This document shows, one piece after another, positions 1-11,129 of a stretch of DNA of 64,000 nt. Origin of the DNA: Verrucomicrobia bacterium LW23 (GTDB lineage: Bacteria; Verrucomicrobiota; Verrucomicrobiia; Methylacidiphilales; UBA1321); the NCBI GenBank assembly GCA_003054695.1, contig QAZA01000045.1:186001-250000 (forward strand). The letters are read 5' to 3'. The stretch's first letter is position 1; each line of letters starts with the position of its first letter. A program made the translations under genes and the position numbers. The notes under the pieces were generated by a model that saw only the letters and a list, made by a program, of their open reading frames with translations, was not told where the DNA came from and ran no database searches.

Positions 1-1196
<1,196 letters not shown>

Positions 1197-1228
1197 GAGG
1201 AGGACGGCGCCGCCGCAGGCCAGCCAGA

Positions 1229-1786
1229 ATGCAACGCCTCTTCCACGTCAGCGACAACGGCGGGATCGCCCGGTTTGAGCCGCGCCCGCCTCCGGCTTCC
1301 GGCGCGGCTGCGCTGGGGGTTGCGGAGCCTTGCGTGTGGGCGGTGGATGCCATGCATCTGCCGCACTACCTGCTGCCTCGCGATTGCCCGCGCGTGGCGT
1401 TTTACCCGCTGCCCACCAGCACCCAGGCGGACGTGCGCGCGTTCTTTGGCCCGGCTTCCGCCCTGGACACCGCCGACGTCCGGCAACATGTCGTGGCTAT
1501 AGAATCCGCGTGGCTGGAGCGAGCGCTTGGGGACGAGATCTGGATCTACGAGCTGCCCTCCGACACCTTTTCGGTTATCGATGCAGGCGCCGGCTACCAT
1601 ACATCGCGCGTTGCCGTGGATCCGCTTGGCGTGCGTCGGGTGGCAAGTCCGTTTCGCGAGCTTGCAGCCGGCGGCGTGGAGATTCGGGTGGTGCCCTCAC
1701 TCTGGCCGCTACGCGATGCGGTTGTGTTGTCCACCCTCCAGTTCTCGTGCATTCGCATGCGCAACGCGTTGCCACGGAGGGTTTAG
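1229..1786 (+). CDS. DUF6886-like small cytosolic protein
   Basis: A 185-residue protein with no signal peptide or membrane segment. It opens with LFHVSDNGGIARFEPRPPP and has a central VWAVDAMHLPHYLLPRDCPR block. From memory, this pattern matches the DUF6886 family of uncharacterised proteins, which often read like small ligand-binding or nucleotide-modifying folds; no function is assigned. The ATG at 1229 was chosen because the family motif starts within four residues of it. An AGGAGGAGG run lies more than 20 bp upstream, too far to act as an obvious ribosome-binding site. It follows murA closely and could be co-transcribed with it. Confidence 0.7.
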   Translation: MQRLFHVSDNGGIARFEPRPPPASGAAALGVAEPCVWAVDAMHLPHYLLPRDCPRVAFYPLPTSTQADVRAFFGPASALDTADVRQHVVAIESAWLERALGDEIWIYELPSDTFSVIDAGAGYHTSRVAVDPLGVRRVASPFRELAAGGVEIRVVPSLWPLRDAVVLSTLQFSCIRMRNALPRRV

Positions 1787-1877
1787 CGCCACCCCACGCC
1801 ACGCCACGCCATGTGGCGCTCGCGCTGCGAAAGGGCCGGCCTTGCCAGCGGCGGGCTATCCGGTTAGAGTATTGCTT

Positions 1878-3041
1878 ATGGCTATGCGCGCGTTACCGGC
1901 TGTAATCGCGACACTCATAGTGCTGGGGCTAACGCAGCTGGCAACGCCGGAACATCTTGCTGCAGAAAGGGATACGAATGCCACACCAAAGTCAGACGCG
2001 CCTGCCTCCCGCTTGCCGGTAAAACGCACAGCCACAAAAGAGGAGTTGCGGGCTAGGCAGCAGCAGTTTCGTGAGTTGCTGGAGCATGTTCCCCAGCATA
2101 TCGAGGCCGGCGATAAGAAGCGCGCGCTTGAAGTCCTGAATGCCGCACTGCGCGCCTGGGTAACTCCGGAGCTCCTCGTCATGCGCAGCGTGGTGCGCGA
2201 GGCGACAGGCGACACGGCCGGCTACATCGAAGATGTGGATCGCGCCCTGGAGCTGAACAAAGTACGCCGCACACCAGCCGATTTCATGTGGCGGGGCTCC
2301 GTAATGGCACAGATGGGAGCCTACGCAAAGGCGGAGTACCTGTTCGGCCGTGTGGTGGCGGACGACCCCGACAACCTGGCGCCCTACGCCATGATGGGCC
2401 AGGGTGTGATGATTCTGTGCCGCATGGACGGATTGCCTGCAGCCATCGCCCACTTTAACCGCATGCAACGCAGCAACTTACCGCGCGAACTCCGCCTCAC
2501 CTCGCTCAACCTGGCCTGGGTGGCCCGTGTACGGCTGAAGGCCCTTGCGCAGCAGGTTATCCGCTCCGCCGCGGTAGCCGGCGCCGACCCGTGGGCGGAC
2601 CCGATCGCCGCCCTCCGCCAGGCGATGGCCGACGAGCGCAAGGAACTGCAGCGCGAGTTTGCGAAGGAGGTGCTGGCAGATCCCTCCCGCAAAGGGCGGC
2701 TGAGGCCCTGGTATCTGCTCGTCAGCATGTACATTACCGGCGAGCTGTCGGAAGCCGAGTTCGCCGCCGAGTCGTCCACCTACCCCAAAACGCGCTCCCC
2801 GGAGGGCGAGGCCGGCACCACCGACTTCGACGGCGTCCCGCTCCCCTCCGCCACGGACCGCCTCGCCGAGTTCCGCTTCTACACCGCTATCCGCTACCTG
2901 GAGGAAGGCGACCCCGCCACCTCCCGCAATCTCCTCCGCAAATGCGCCGAGTTTACCGCGCAAACGACGGGCTCCATGGAGCCCATGGTGGCCCGCGCCA
3001 TGCTTGGCCCGGAGGAGAAGCCGCCGGCAACCACGAAATAG
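1878..3041 (+). CDS. Secreted TPR-like repeat protein of unknown function
   Basis: A 387-residue protein. The open frame runs further upstream, but the ATG at 1878 (MAMRALPAVIATLIVLGL) begins a plausible signal peptide ending near residue 30; ATG 1884 is an alternative. A charged stretch (residues about 50-75) is followed by helical repeat units containing ALEVLNAALRAW, GYIEDVDRALELN and AKAEYLFGRVVADDPDNLAPYAM, which look like tetratricopeptide repeats. The second half is helical with a C-terminal motif-poor tail. It is probably periplasmic and protein-binding. No enzymatic motif is visible, and neighbouring genes do not reveal a pathway. Confidence 0.75.
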   Translation: MAMRALPAVIATLIVLGLTQLATPEHLAAERDTNATPKSDAPASRLPVKRTATKEELRARQQQFRELLEHVPQHIEAGDKKRALEVLNAALRAWVTPELLVMRSVVREATGDTAGYIEDVDRALELNKVRRTPADFMWRGSVMAQMGAYAKAEYLFGRVVADDPDNLAPYAMMGQGVMILCRMDGLPAAIAHFNRMQRSNLPRELRLTSLNLAWVARVRLKALAQQVIRSAAVAGADPWADPIAALRQAMADERKELQREFAKEVLADPSRKGRLRPWYLLVSMYITGELSEAEFAAESSTYPKTRSPEGEAGTTDFDGVPLPSATDRLAEFRFYTAIRYLEEGDPATSRNLLRKCAEFTAQTTGSMEPMVARAMLGPEEKPPATTK

Positions 3042-3049
3042 TTTTGCAC

Positions 3050-3215
3050 GAAGGGGGCTTAAAGCCGCTAAGCGGCGTCCAGCGCGGAGGTCGCCTCGTC
3101 CAGAAAAAGCCAGTCCGGCTTGTGCAGAAAGACGCGGACAAACGCCACGCGCTGCTGCTCGCCGGGGGTGTGGAAGTTGTCCGTTTCCCCATTAGCGGCT
3201 TTGTAATCCTTCGCG
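3050..3215. repeat. Half-copies of family A repeat around the ABC fragment
   Basis: The 373-bp gap between the TPR gene and clpP holds the ABC fragment and two family A half-arms. The right half (3187-3215) reads CCCCATTAGCGGCTTTG then TAATCCTTCGCGTGAAT, matching the left arms at 5730 and 10722. The left half (3053-3072) is in the opposite orientation, so the two point outward rather than forming the usual hairpin. The rest of the gap (3216-3414) shows nothing I can name. Confidence 0.6.
3068..3181 (-). pseudogene. Remnant of an ABC-transporter ATPase C-terminal region (SbmA/YddA type)
   Basis: On the minus strand one frame reads a signature block [19 protein letters not shown], followed at once by a Walker B / D-loop block [13 protein letters not shown] and then a stop at 3070-3068. 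The first block resembles the LSxGEQQR signature helix of ABC ATPases, and the wording is closest to the SbmA/BacA-like peptide transporter family. There is no Walker A, no membrane domain and no start codon, so only about 38 codons survive. The fragment is bracketed by half-copies of the family A repeat: AAAGCCGCTAAG at 3061-3072 and ATTAGCGGCTTTG at 3191-3203. It is best read as a decayed gene end left beside a repeat. Confidence 0.75.
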
Positions 3216-3414
3216 TGAATGTATTCGCCTCGGCAGTCTTGTGCGCAATTCTACTGCCTGGGCCCCGTCAGGCTCCTCCTTTCGTCGCTTTCCAACGCAA
3301 GAAAAATCTCCTTCGCGGGGCCTCACGTTTCATTCGCAGAAATTGCGGGGGCGTGCTAGGGTTAGAGGATTACCCCGGACAACGGGGCGGCGCCACGCCA
3401 TCCTGCCACCTAAC

Positions 3415-4038
3415 ATGCACAGCCGCAACAGCATCATTCCCCACCCCGTAGTCATCGAACGCGACCCGCGCGGCGTCGAGATCCAATACGGCATCTACAG
3501 CCGCCTGCTCAAGGACCGCATTGTCATGCTGGGCACGCCCATCAACGACGACGTGGCCAACATGGTTATTGCGCAACTGCTGTTTTTGCAGATGGACGAT
3601 CCCAAAAAGGACATCCAGCTCTACATCAACAGCCCCGGCGGCTACATCTCCGCCGGCATGGCCATTTACGACACCATGCAGTTTATGACGTGCGACGTGT
3701 GCACCTACTGCATGGGCCAGGCGGCCAGCATGGGCGCCGTGCTTCTGGCGGCCGGCACCAAAGGCAAACGCTTTGCCCTGCCAAACGCCCGCATCATGAT
3801 CCACCAGCCCTTGGGCGGCGGACGGGGCACCGCGGCCGATATTGCCGTGGTGGCCAAGGAGATCCTGCGCGCCAAAAGGCGGATGACGGAGATCTTTGTC
3901 GAAACCACCGGCCAGCCCGAAGAACGCGTGATTGCCGACCTGGAGCGCGACAATTTCATGAGCTCGCTGGACGCCAAGACGTATGGTATTGTTGATGAAG
4001 TTATCGCCCCCCGGCGAGGAGGCCCGCCCGTAGCGTAA
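3415..4038 (+). CDS. clpP: ATP-dependent Clp protease proteolytic subunit (first of two)
   Basis: A 207-residue serine peptidase subunit that forms the tetradecameric ClpP chamber and degrades proteins fed by Clp ATPases. The catalytic triad is visible: Ser105 in [14 protein letters not shown], His130 in [11 protein letters not shown] and Asp179 in [11 protein letters not shown] 3415 was chosen because it gives the standard short N terminus ([20 protein letters not shown]); the frame is open further upstream. It is followed 147 bp later by a second, clearly paralogous clpP. No clpX, clpA or trigger factor gene is in the window, so the ATPase partner is encoded elsewhere. Confidence 0.97.
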   Translation: MHSRNSIIPHPVVIERDPRGVEIQYGIYSRLLKDRIVMLGTPINDDVANMVIAQLLFLQMDDPKKDIQLYINSPGGYISAGMAIYDTMQFMTCDVCTYCMGQAASMGAVLLAAGTKGKRFALPNARIMIHQPLGGGRGTAADIAVVAKEILRAKRRMTEIFVETTGQPEERVIADLERDNFMSSLDAKTYGIVDEVIAPRRGGPPVA

Positions 4039-4185
4039 TCGCGCATTGGTTGCCGCACGGCGCCACCCTGATTAAATTCCTTGCGGGGCTTGCCCGATAT
4101 ACATTAACACCATGCCTATGGGGCAGCCCGCCGCTCTTCCCTTCCCCCCCACTTGCCCGCGCCGCAATCCACCTCATCCCCATTT

Positions 4186-4872
4186 ATGTCCATGAACCTC
4201 TCTCTCTCCGCTACGTCTGAATCTGCGGCCCCCCTGGCACCTTCCGCCGGTATCGATCCGCTTGGCTTTCTCATCCCCCAACCCAGTGTTATCGAGCGCG
4301 ATCCCCGCGGCAACTCCACGTCGTACGACGTTTACAGCCGCCTGCTCAAGGACCGCATCGTGTTCATCGGCACGCCCATTAACGACGACGTGGCCAACAT
4401 CGTCATCGCCCAGCTGCTGTTTCTGCAAATGGATGATCCCAAAAAGGACATCCACATTTACCTGCACAGCCCGGGCGGCTACGTTACCGCGGGCATGGCC
4501 ATTTACGACACCATGCAGTTTATGACGTGCGATGTGTGCACCTACTGCATCGGCCAGGCCGCCAGCATGGGCGCCGTTTTGCTGGCCGCAGGCAGCAAAG
4601 GCAAACGCTACGCCCTGCCCAACGCGCGCATCATGATCCACCAGCCCATGGGCGGCGCGCGCGGTATGGCCGCCGACATCGCCATCCAGGCCAAGGAAAT
4701 CCTCCGCACCAAGCGCCGCCTCAACGAGATCCTCGCCTACCACTCCGGCCAGGAAGTCGCCAAGCTGGAAGTGGACACCGACCGCGATAACTTTATGAGC
4801 GCCGACGAAGCCAAGGACTACGGCCTCATCGACGAAGTCGTGAAGTCGCGCAAGGAAATCAAGGCGGTGTAG
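4186..4872 (+). CDS. clpP: ATP-dependent Clp protease proteolytic subunit (second of two)
   Basis: A 228-residue ClpP paralogue of the preceding gene, nearly identical over the active-site regions. The triad is Ser128 ([14 protein letters not shown]), His152 (IMIHQPMGG) and Asp201 (TDRDNFMS). It carries a longer N terminus of about 30 residues before the conserved SVIERDPRG block, which may be a propeptide. ATG 4186 (MSMNLS) is preferred over the TTG at 4153; ATG 4192 is also possible. Tandem, divergent ClpP subunits in other bacteria can form mixed rings, so a hetero-oligomer is a reasonable inference, not something the sequence proves. Confidence 0.96.
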   Translation: MSMNLSLSATSESAAPLAPSAGIDPLGFLIPQPSVIERDPRGNSTSYDVYSRLLKDRIVFIGTPINDDVANIVIAQLLFLQMDDPKKDIHIYLHSPGGYVTAGMAIYDTMQFMTCDVCTYCIGQAASMGAVLLAAGSKGKRYALPNARIMIHQPMGGARGMAADIAIQAKEILRTKRRLNEILAYHSGQEVAKLEVDTDRDNFMSADEAKDYGLIDEVVKSRKEIKAV

Positions 4873-5096
4873 CGAGTACACCCGGCGGTGGCGCCCTACC
4901 CGGGCGCGCCGCATGCCCTGGTGCATGCCAGGCGGGATCCGGGCTGGCAGAGGGTAATGGCAAACCGTCACATTTTGCGGGTGCACGATGGCGGACGTGC
5001 GGTACATTATGGGGGCTTGGGGGGCGCGGCGCTTCCGTCGCGCCTCAATGGCTTGCCTGAATAATCGCAAACACGTAACGCTGAATATCTTACGCT

Positions 5097-5588
5097 ATGA
5101 GTGTCCTGCCTGTGCCGGTATCGCCGTATTTTCCTTTCTCGCCGACGGGCAAGCTGTTTGCCTCGCTGCCCGTGTTTGCTGGGCTGGACGACGTGGCGCT
5201 GGATTTGCTGGCCACCTACTCGGAGGAACGACGCTTTGAGCAGGGCGCCGTTATCGTGAACGAGGGGGACCCGGGCAGCGAAATGTTTATTATCGGCGAC
5301 GGCAGCGTGGAAATCGTCAAGCGCCTGGGCACGGAGAACGAAGTGGTGCTGGCCACCCTGACCAAGCGCAATTTTTTTGGCGAGATGTGCCTGATCGAAT
5401 GCGTCGCACGCTCCGCCTCCGTACGCGCGGCGGAGCCCACGGTGCTTTTTGCTCTCAGCGCCCGCTCGCTGCTGGCCTTTTACAAAAAGTGGCCGGAGCA
5501 GCACGCCATCATCATCCTCAACATCGCCCGCGACGTCTCCCGCCGCCTGCGCGCGCTGGACGAAGCGTTTTGCGCGCGCGCGGATTGA
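5097..5588 (+). CDS. Cyclic-nucleotide-binding-domain protein without output domain
   Basis: A 163-residue protein consisting almost only of a CRP/FNR-type cNMP-binding beta-roll: LFASLPVFAGLDDVALDLLA, then EEGDPGSEMFII-like phosphate-binding region (NEGDPGSEMFIIGDGSVEIV) and FFGEMCLIECVARSASVRA. No helix-turn-helix, kinase or channel domain follows; the C terminus is a helix (RDVSRRLRALDEAF). It probably binds cNMP or acts as a regulatory partner of another protein. It stands alone with about 220 bp before it and 400 bp of repeats after it. Confidence 0.88.
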   Translation: MSVLPVPVSPYFPFSPTGKLFASLPVFAGLDDVALDLLATYSEERRFEQGAVIVNEGDPGSEMFIIGDGSVEIVKRLGTENEVVLATLTKRNFFGEMCLIECVARSASVRAAEPTVLFALSARSLLAFYKKWPEQHAIIILNIARDVSRRLRALDEAFCARAD

Positions 5589-5729
5589 GGCAACCGAACG
5601 ATATTCCCTCCATAAGCAGCACGGCTTCACGGATTTATCTCGCTCTAAGTGAGATGTAAGCCTCTAAGTAGGGGATAAAGGGCGAAGGGAATAAAATAGA
5701 AGGACCACAGGGCCTTTGTTTTCCATCGC

Positions 5730-5810
5730 CCCTTAGCGGCTTTGTCTCCCTTAGCGTGATAAAATCTGCCTCCTTTTCTTCGGAATCAGATTTTATCACG
5801 CTAAGGGAGA
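5730..5810. repeat. Family A1: 9-bp iterons plus perfect inverted repeat
   Basis: Three 9-mers (CCCTTAGCG, GCTTTGTCT, CCCTTAGCG; 5730-5756) run into TGATAAAATCTG. The segment 5745-5768 is repeated as an exact reverse complement at 5787-5810, giving 24-bp arms around an 18-bp loop. No T-tract follows either arm, so it is not a classical terminator. Confidence 0.9.
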
Positions 5811-5836
5811 GAGAAGCCCCACTCAATATCCTCCCC

Positions 5837-5912
5837 CCTTCGCGTCCTTTGCGCCCTTCGCGCCCTTTGCGCGAAATCTACCCCGCGTACCGGAGCACCG
5901 ATCTACGCGGGG
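5837..5912. repeat. Period-9 iteron array without inverted partner, then small hairpin
   Basis: Four adjacent 9-mers, CCTTCGCGT, CCTTTGCGC, CCTTCGCGC and CCTTTGCGC (5837-5872), are followed by GAAATC. No reverse-complement arm follows; instead a 9-bp hairpin CCCCGCGTA (5881-5889) pairs with TACGCGGGG (5904-5912). Together with the A1 element this accounts for most of the 408-bp gap before the radical SAM gene. Confidence 0.85.
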
Positions 5913-5996
5913 CAGACCTTTGCGCTTTGCGTCGGGGCGCGGGTGCGCTATACAGGGGGCATTGCAGGAGCCACGCTGCTGGAGGCAAGGACGTCG

Positions 5997-6719
5997 ATGT
6001 CGATAAAGGCCGCACTCAACCGCATGCATTATCCGGTAACTACCCTGGGGTACGGCCGGAGGGTGGGCCTTTGGCTGCAGGGGTGCTCCATCCGTTGCCC
6101 GGGGTGCGTGAGCCAGGATACCTGGGAGGCCGGCAACGCCTTGCAACACATTGATGTGGAAGAGATTGCGCGCGTGTGGCAACGGTGGCTGCCCGCCGCG
6201 GACGGCCTCACGATCTCCGGCGGCGAGCCCTTTGACCAGCCCGAAGCCCTGCTGGCCCTGATGCGCGCCTGGCGCCGCGACGACACGCGCGGCGGCGATA
6301 TCCTTGTCTTCTCCGGCTACCCGCTGGAGACGCTGCGCGCCCGCCACCGCACCCACTTGCGCGCGCTCGATGTGCTCATCTCCGACCCCTACGAGGCCGG
6401 CGCCGGCGATACCCGCATGCTGCGCGGCAGCGATAATCAGCGCGTTACCCTGGCCACAGCGCTGGCCCGGCGCCGTTACCCGCGTGATATCAACACTTTA
6501 CCGTGGTCCGACGGGCGCCGCCGCCTGGATATGGTGGTGGCGGGCGATGACGTGTGGATGGCTGGCATCCCCCGCCGCGGCGAGCTTGCCCGCCTGCAGG
6601 CCGCCTTGCGCGAGCGCGGCCTGACGTGCGCCACCAGCCAGCAACCGCGGCAGTCATCGCAGCCGCAGCAGCCGCAAAAGCTGCAAGAGCAACCCCAGCT
6701 TCTCCCCGTGCGCGCATGA
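5997..6719 (+). CDS. NrdG-like radical SAM activating protein
   Basis: A 240-residue protein with the cluster motif C30-x3-C34-x2-C37 (LQGCSIRCPGC) and SGGEPFDQPEAL, which is the glycine-rich SAM-binding motif. Both are typical of the small 4Fe-4S single-cluster activases related to NrdG and PflA. No NrdD reductase is nearby. The last residues are Gln/Pro-rich (SQQPRQSSQPQQPQ). ATG 5997 is chosen as the closest start before the conserved N terminus. Its TGA overlaps the ATG of the FHA gene (ATGA), so the two are translationally coupled. The substrate protein may be linked to the FHA partner; that is inference. Confidence 0.85.
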   Translation: MSIKAALNRMHYPVTTLGYGRRVGLWLQGCSIRCPGCVSQDTWEAGNALQHIDVEEIARVWQRWLPAADGLTISGGEPFDQPEALLALMRAWRRDDTRGGDILVFSGYPLETLRARHRTHLRALDVLISDPYEAGAGDTRMLRGSDNQRVTLATALARRRYPRDINTLPWSDGRRRLDMVVAGDDVWMAGIPRRGELARLQAALRERGLTCATSQQPRQSSQPQQPQKLQEQPQLLPVRA

Positions 6720-7762
6720 GCCTTACCCCCTCCCAACTGGCCGCCCAGGCCCCGCCGCCCACGCCCGCTCCGCTTCAACCCGCGGCGGCGGCGAGGACCA
6801 AGCGTTGCCCCTCGTGCGGCCTCTCGTGCCCCGGCGACGCGTTTTTCTGCAGCCAATGCGGCGCGGATGTATCGCTGGAGCGCTCCGAGCTGCGCCAGGA
6901 CGTTGCGCACGCCGCCCCCACTCCTGCGGCCGCCGCCGCCCCAGTGCCGGCCCCCGCCGCGGTTGCGTTCCCGCAACCTGTTGCGGGGCAGGGATCTGCG
7001 CGCAACACGGCCTCTCTGCCCAAGCTGGCGCCGCCTCTGTCCCCCACGCCGCAGCCTCCGCCCGCCCCTTCGCAGCCGCCGCGCAAGTTGCCGCCGCCGG
7101 TACCGCCGCATCTCTCCGGCGCGGTGCCTGCCGCCGCCGCCGCACCGTCGCCCGGGCCCGGACCCGCCGCGGCGCCGGCCCCCGCGCAGGGGGGGGTGGG
7201 CACGCTGGTGTGTCCGCAATGCGCGTTTGCCAACCCTGGGTTTGCTATATTGTGCATGTCGTGCGGGGCGGATCTGGCCAAGGCGGCGCCGGCCGGATCC
7301 CTTAGCGGCGTCATCGCGCACTCCGCCTCAGCTGCCACCGGCGCGCCGCCCGCCCCGCCGGTGCGCGATCGCACCACGCCCGCGCCGCCGCCCGTCCCCG
7401 GCTCCTCGGCGCGGATCAAAAGCGCCGCCGCCGCCTTGCACGCGCCCGCGCCGCGCCTGGAGCTGGTGATTGGCAACAAAAGCTTTGAGTGCCACGACGG
7501 CGACGTGCTCGGCCGCGCCGGCACGCTGGCCAGTGATCTGTTTGCGCCCTTCGGCACCGTCTCGCGCCAGCATGCCAGCATTGTGCTGCAGGGCAACCGC
7601 TGGTTCGTCGTCCCCAGCCCCAGCGTGCACAACGCCACACGCCTGGACGGCGTGGAGCTGCGCCGCGGCGAGCCCACCGCGCTGACGGGGGAGCATGTCC
7701 TCGGCATGTCCAGCAAGTGCGAGGTAAAGCTGCGCGTGGTGCATGCGCCCATCGAGGCGTAG
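6716..7762 (+). CDS. Double zinc-ribbon, Pro/Ala-rich linker and FHA-domain protein
   Basis: A 348-residue protein. Residues 31-48 form a zinc ribbon (CPSCG..CSQCG), a second ribbon lies near residue 165 (CPQCAFANPG..CMSCG), and the C terminus (about 245-345) is an FHA domain with GRAGTLASDLFAPFGTVSRQHA, containing the SRxH phosphothreonine-recognition motif. The intervening stretches are Pro/Ala-rich and probably disordered. FHA domains bind phosphothreonine peptides, so a Ser/Thr kinase is expected elsewhere. It is coupled by a 4-bp overlap to the radical SAM gene. No signal peptide, so cytoplasmic. Confidence 0.88.
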   Translation: MSLTPSQLAAQAPPPTPAPLQPAAAARTKRCPSCGLSCPGDAFFCSQCGADVSLERSELRQDVAHAAPTPAAAAAPVPAPAAVAFPQPVAGQGSARNTASLPKLAPPLSPTPQPPPAPSQPPRKLPPPVPPHLSGAVPAAAAAPSPGPGPAAAPAPAQGGVGTLVCPQCAFANPGFAILCMSCGADLAKAAPAGSLSGVIAHSASAATGAPPAPPVRDRTTPAPPPVPGSSARIKSAAAALHAPAPRLELVIGNKSFECHDGDVLGRAGTLASDLFAPFGTVSRQHASIVLQGNRWFVVPSPSVHNATRLDGVELRRGEPTALTGEHVLGMSSKCEVKLRVVHAPIEA

Positions 7763-7865
7763 CGCGGTTGGTGCAAGCGGCGTTTGGGCGATGACGCCCG
7801 GCCCGCGCAACCCGTTGGGCCGCAGCTCCTTTGTCGCGGCAAGCATAAATATTGTGGCTGGGTGC

Positions 7866-7894
7866 TTGACGGGGAGGCTTGCTGGCTTTACCTA
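7866..7894 (+). promoter_or_regulatory. Possible sigma-70 promoter for pyrG
   Basis: TTGACG at 7866-7871 is separated by 17 bp from TACCTA at 7889-7894. The -35 box is good but the -10 box is poor, so this is only a candidate. It lies about 130 bp before the pyrG start. Confidence 0.3.
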
Positions 7895-7951
7895 ATTCCC
7901 TTTCGTATTTCGGGCGGCGACCGGGCTTTGGGCTGCGGGCGGCGTGCGTGA

Positions 7952-9631
<1,680 letters not shown>

Positions 9632-9698
9632 GACGAATAAGACGAATGAGTCGAAATAGCACCTCTCGCCAAGCTCCTCTCTCCCAACATATTGCCGC

Positions 9699-10502
9699 AT
9701 GTACTTCCCCGCCGCCTCCGCCAACGCGCCCTTCTTTCTCATTGCCGGCCCGTGTGTGCTGGAGACGGAGGAGCTGACGATGCGCATTGCGGGGGAGCTG
9801 CGGAAGATGACCGACGCGCTGGGCATCCCGCTTATCTTCAAGGCGTCGTTTGACAAAGCCAACCGCAGCAGCATCTCGTCCTTCCGCGGGCCGGGTATGG
9901 AGGAGGGGCTGGCGTTGCTGGCCAGGGTAAAGGCGGAGCTGGGTTGCCCCGTGCTGACCGATGTGCACGAGACGATTCAAATCCCCGCCGCTGCGCAAGT
10001 GATTGATGTGCTGCAGATTCCGGCCTTTTTGTGCCGGCAGACGGACCTTCTTCTGGCCGCCGCCGCCAGCGGGCGCGCGGTTAATGTGAAGAAGGGGCAG
10101 TTCCTCTCCCCGGCCGAGGTGAATAACATCGCCGTCAAGCTGAAGGAGGCCGGCTGCGAGGATTACTACATTACGGAGCGCGGCACCACGTTCGGCTACA
10201 ACAACCTGGTGGTGGATATGCGCGGCCTGGCCCAGATGCGCGCCGAAGGCCATCGCGTTGTTTTCGATGCCACCCACTCCGTGCAACGCCCCGGCGGCCA
10301 GGGCACCAGCACGGGCGGCGATCGCACCATGGTGCCCGTGCTGGCCCGCGCCGCCGTGGCAGTTGGCGTGGACGGCCTCTTTCTGGAGACACATCCCACC
10401 CCCGAAAAGAGCCCCAGCGACGGCCCCAACATGATCCCCCTCCACGAGATGCGCACCCTGCTGGAGCGCCTTGTGGCGATCCATCGCGCCTCGCAGGAGT
10501 AG
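9699..10502 (+). CDS. kdsA: 3-deoxy-8-phosphooctulonate synthase (KDO-8-P synthase)
   Basis: A 267-residue cytoplasmic enzyme that condenses PEP with arabinose-5-phosphate to KDO-8-phosphate for lipopolysaccharide inner core. Family blocks are all present: [81 protein letters not shown] and a C-terminal [13 protein letters not shown]. An early cysteine (GPCV) is in the position of the metal-ligand Cys of metal-dependent KdsA enzymes. It follows pyrG closely and is the clearest evidence that this organism makes LPS. Confidence 0.98.
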   Translation: MYFPAASANAPFFLIAGPCVLETEELTMRIAGELRKMTDALGIPLIFKASFDKANRSSISSFRGPGMEEGLALLARVKAELGCPVLTDVHETIQIPAAAQVIDVLQIPAFLCRQTDLLLAAAASGRAVNVKKGQFLSPAEVNNIAVKLKEAGCEDYYITERGTTFGYNNLVVDMRGLAQMRAEGHRVVFDATHSVQRPGGQGTSTGGDRTMVPVLARAAVAVGVDGLFLETHPTPEKSPSDGPNMIPLHEMRTLLERLVAIHRASQE

Positions 10503-10526
10503 GTGCGGGGAAGGAGAGGGGGAGTT

Positions 10527-10690
10527 AGACCACTTGTCGGAATAAATCGGTACATTGGTGGAGGCGATTTTGAGATGAGGGCAAGGCGAGGCTGAGGGAG
10601 TGCATTTGAAAAATGCATGACCGAAGACTCAACGCCGCCCTTGCTCAAAAGCGTCCCGCCAATGTACCCGTTTATTCCGATAATTAGTCT
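10527..10690. repeat. Family B hairpin element (copy 1)
   Basis: A 164-bp imperfect palindrome beginning AGACCACTTGTCGGAATAAA and ending TTTATTCCGATAATTAGTCT. Arms continue inward through CGGTACATTGG / CCAATGTACCCG and GATTTTGAGA / CTCAAAAGCG. The core GAGGGAGTGCATTTG (10594-10608) is followed by AAAAATGCATGACCG. The same core recurs in the element at 43213. It starts 24 bp after the kdsA stop codon. Confidence 0.85.
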
Positions 10691-10713
10691 TAGGAATTGG
10701 GGTTTGTACTTGA

Positions 10714-10833
10714 GATAAGCCTCCCCCTTAGCGGCTTTGTCCCCCTTCGCGTGAAACAATCTGTTCAGCTCAGCCAACCAGAGGGGATTATTTCACGCGA
10801 ACGGGGACAAAGCCGCTAAGGGGGAGGCTTATC
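10714..10833. repeat. Family A2: long 48-bp inverted repeat with 9-bp iterons
   Basis: The left arm 10714-10761 contains CCCTTAGCG, GCTTTGTCC, CCCTTCGCG and then TGAAACAATC. The right arm 10786-10833 is its reverse complement at 46 of 48 positions, around a 24-bp loop. No T-tract follows. With the family B element and the terminator below this fills most of the 627-bp gap 10503-11129; 10914-11129 shows no supportable gene. Confidence 0.9.
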
Positions 10834-10870
10834 CTCTCAGAAAGCCTGCTCCCGTTCCCCCTCTCCCCCC

Positions 10871-10913
10871 AAAAAAACATCCAGGACCAGCTACGCAGGG
10901 CTGATCCTGGATG
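10871..10913 (-). terminator. Rho-independent terminator for the minus-strand vWA gene
   Basis: Read on the minus strand, CATCCAGGATCAG pairs with CTGGTCCTGGATG (one mismatch, 12 pairs) around a short loop and is followed immediately by seven T residues (10877-10871). It lies 217 bp beyond the vWA stop codon, and no plausible gene sits between. Confidence 0.8.
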
Positions 10914-11129
10914 GGGGGACGGGCGGGGCGGCGGATATTACTTCATGACCAGTAGGTCCGCTGCCGCGAGTGGTGCGCTGCTCTCACGCAGGCGCCGTTT
11001 TTCTCTCCGCACCGTCCGCTGCCTGTTACTGCTCTCTGGCTTCTATCGGGGCGACACACACCGCACCACCGGCACGTGCCGCCCCTCTCTCTGTCCTTTC
11101 GGTTATACTGACATTGTACTGCGCCGCGC

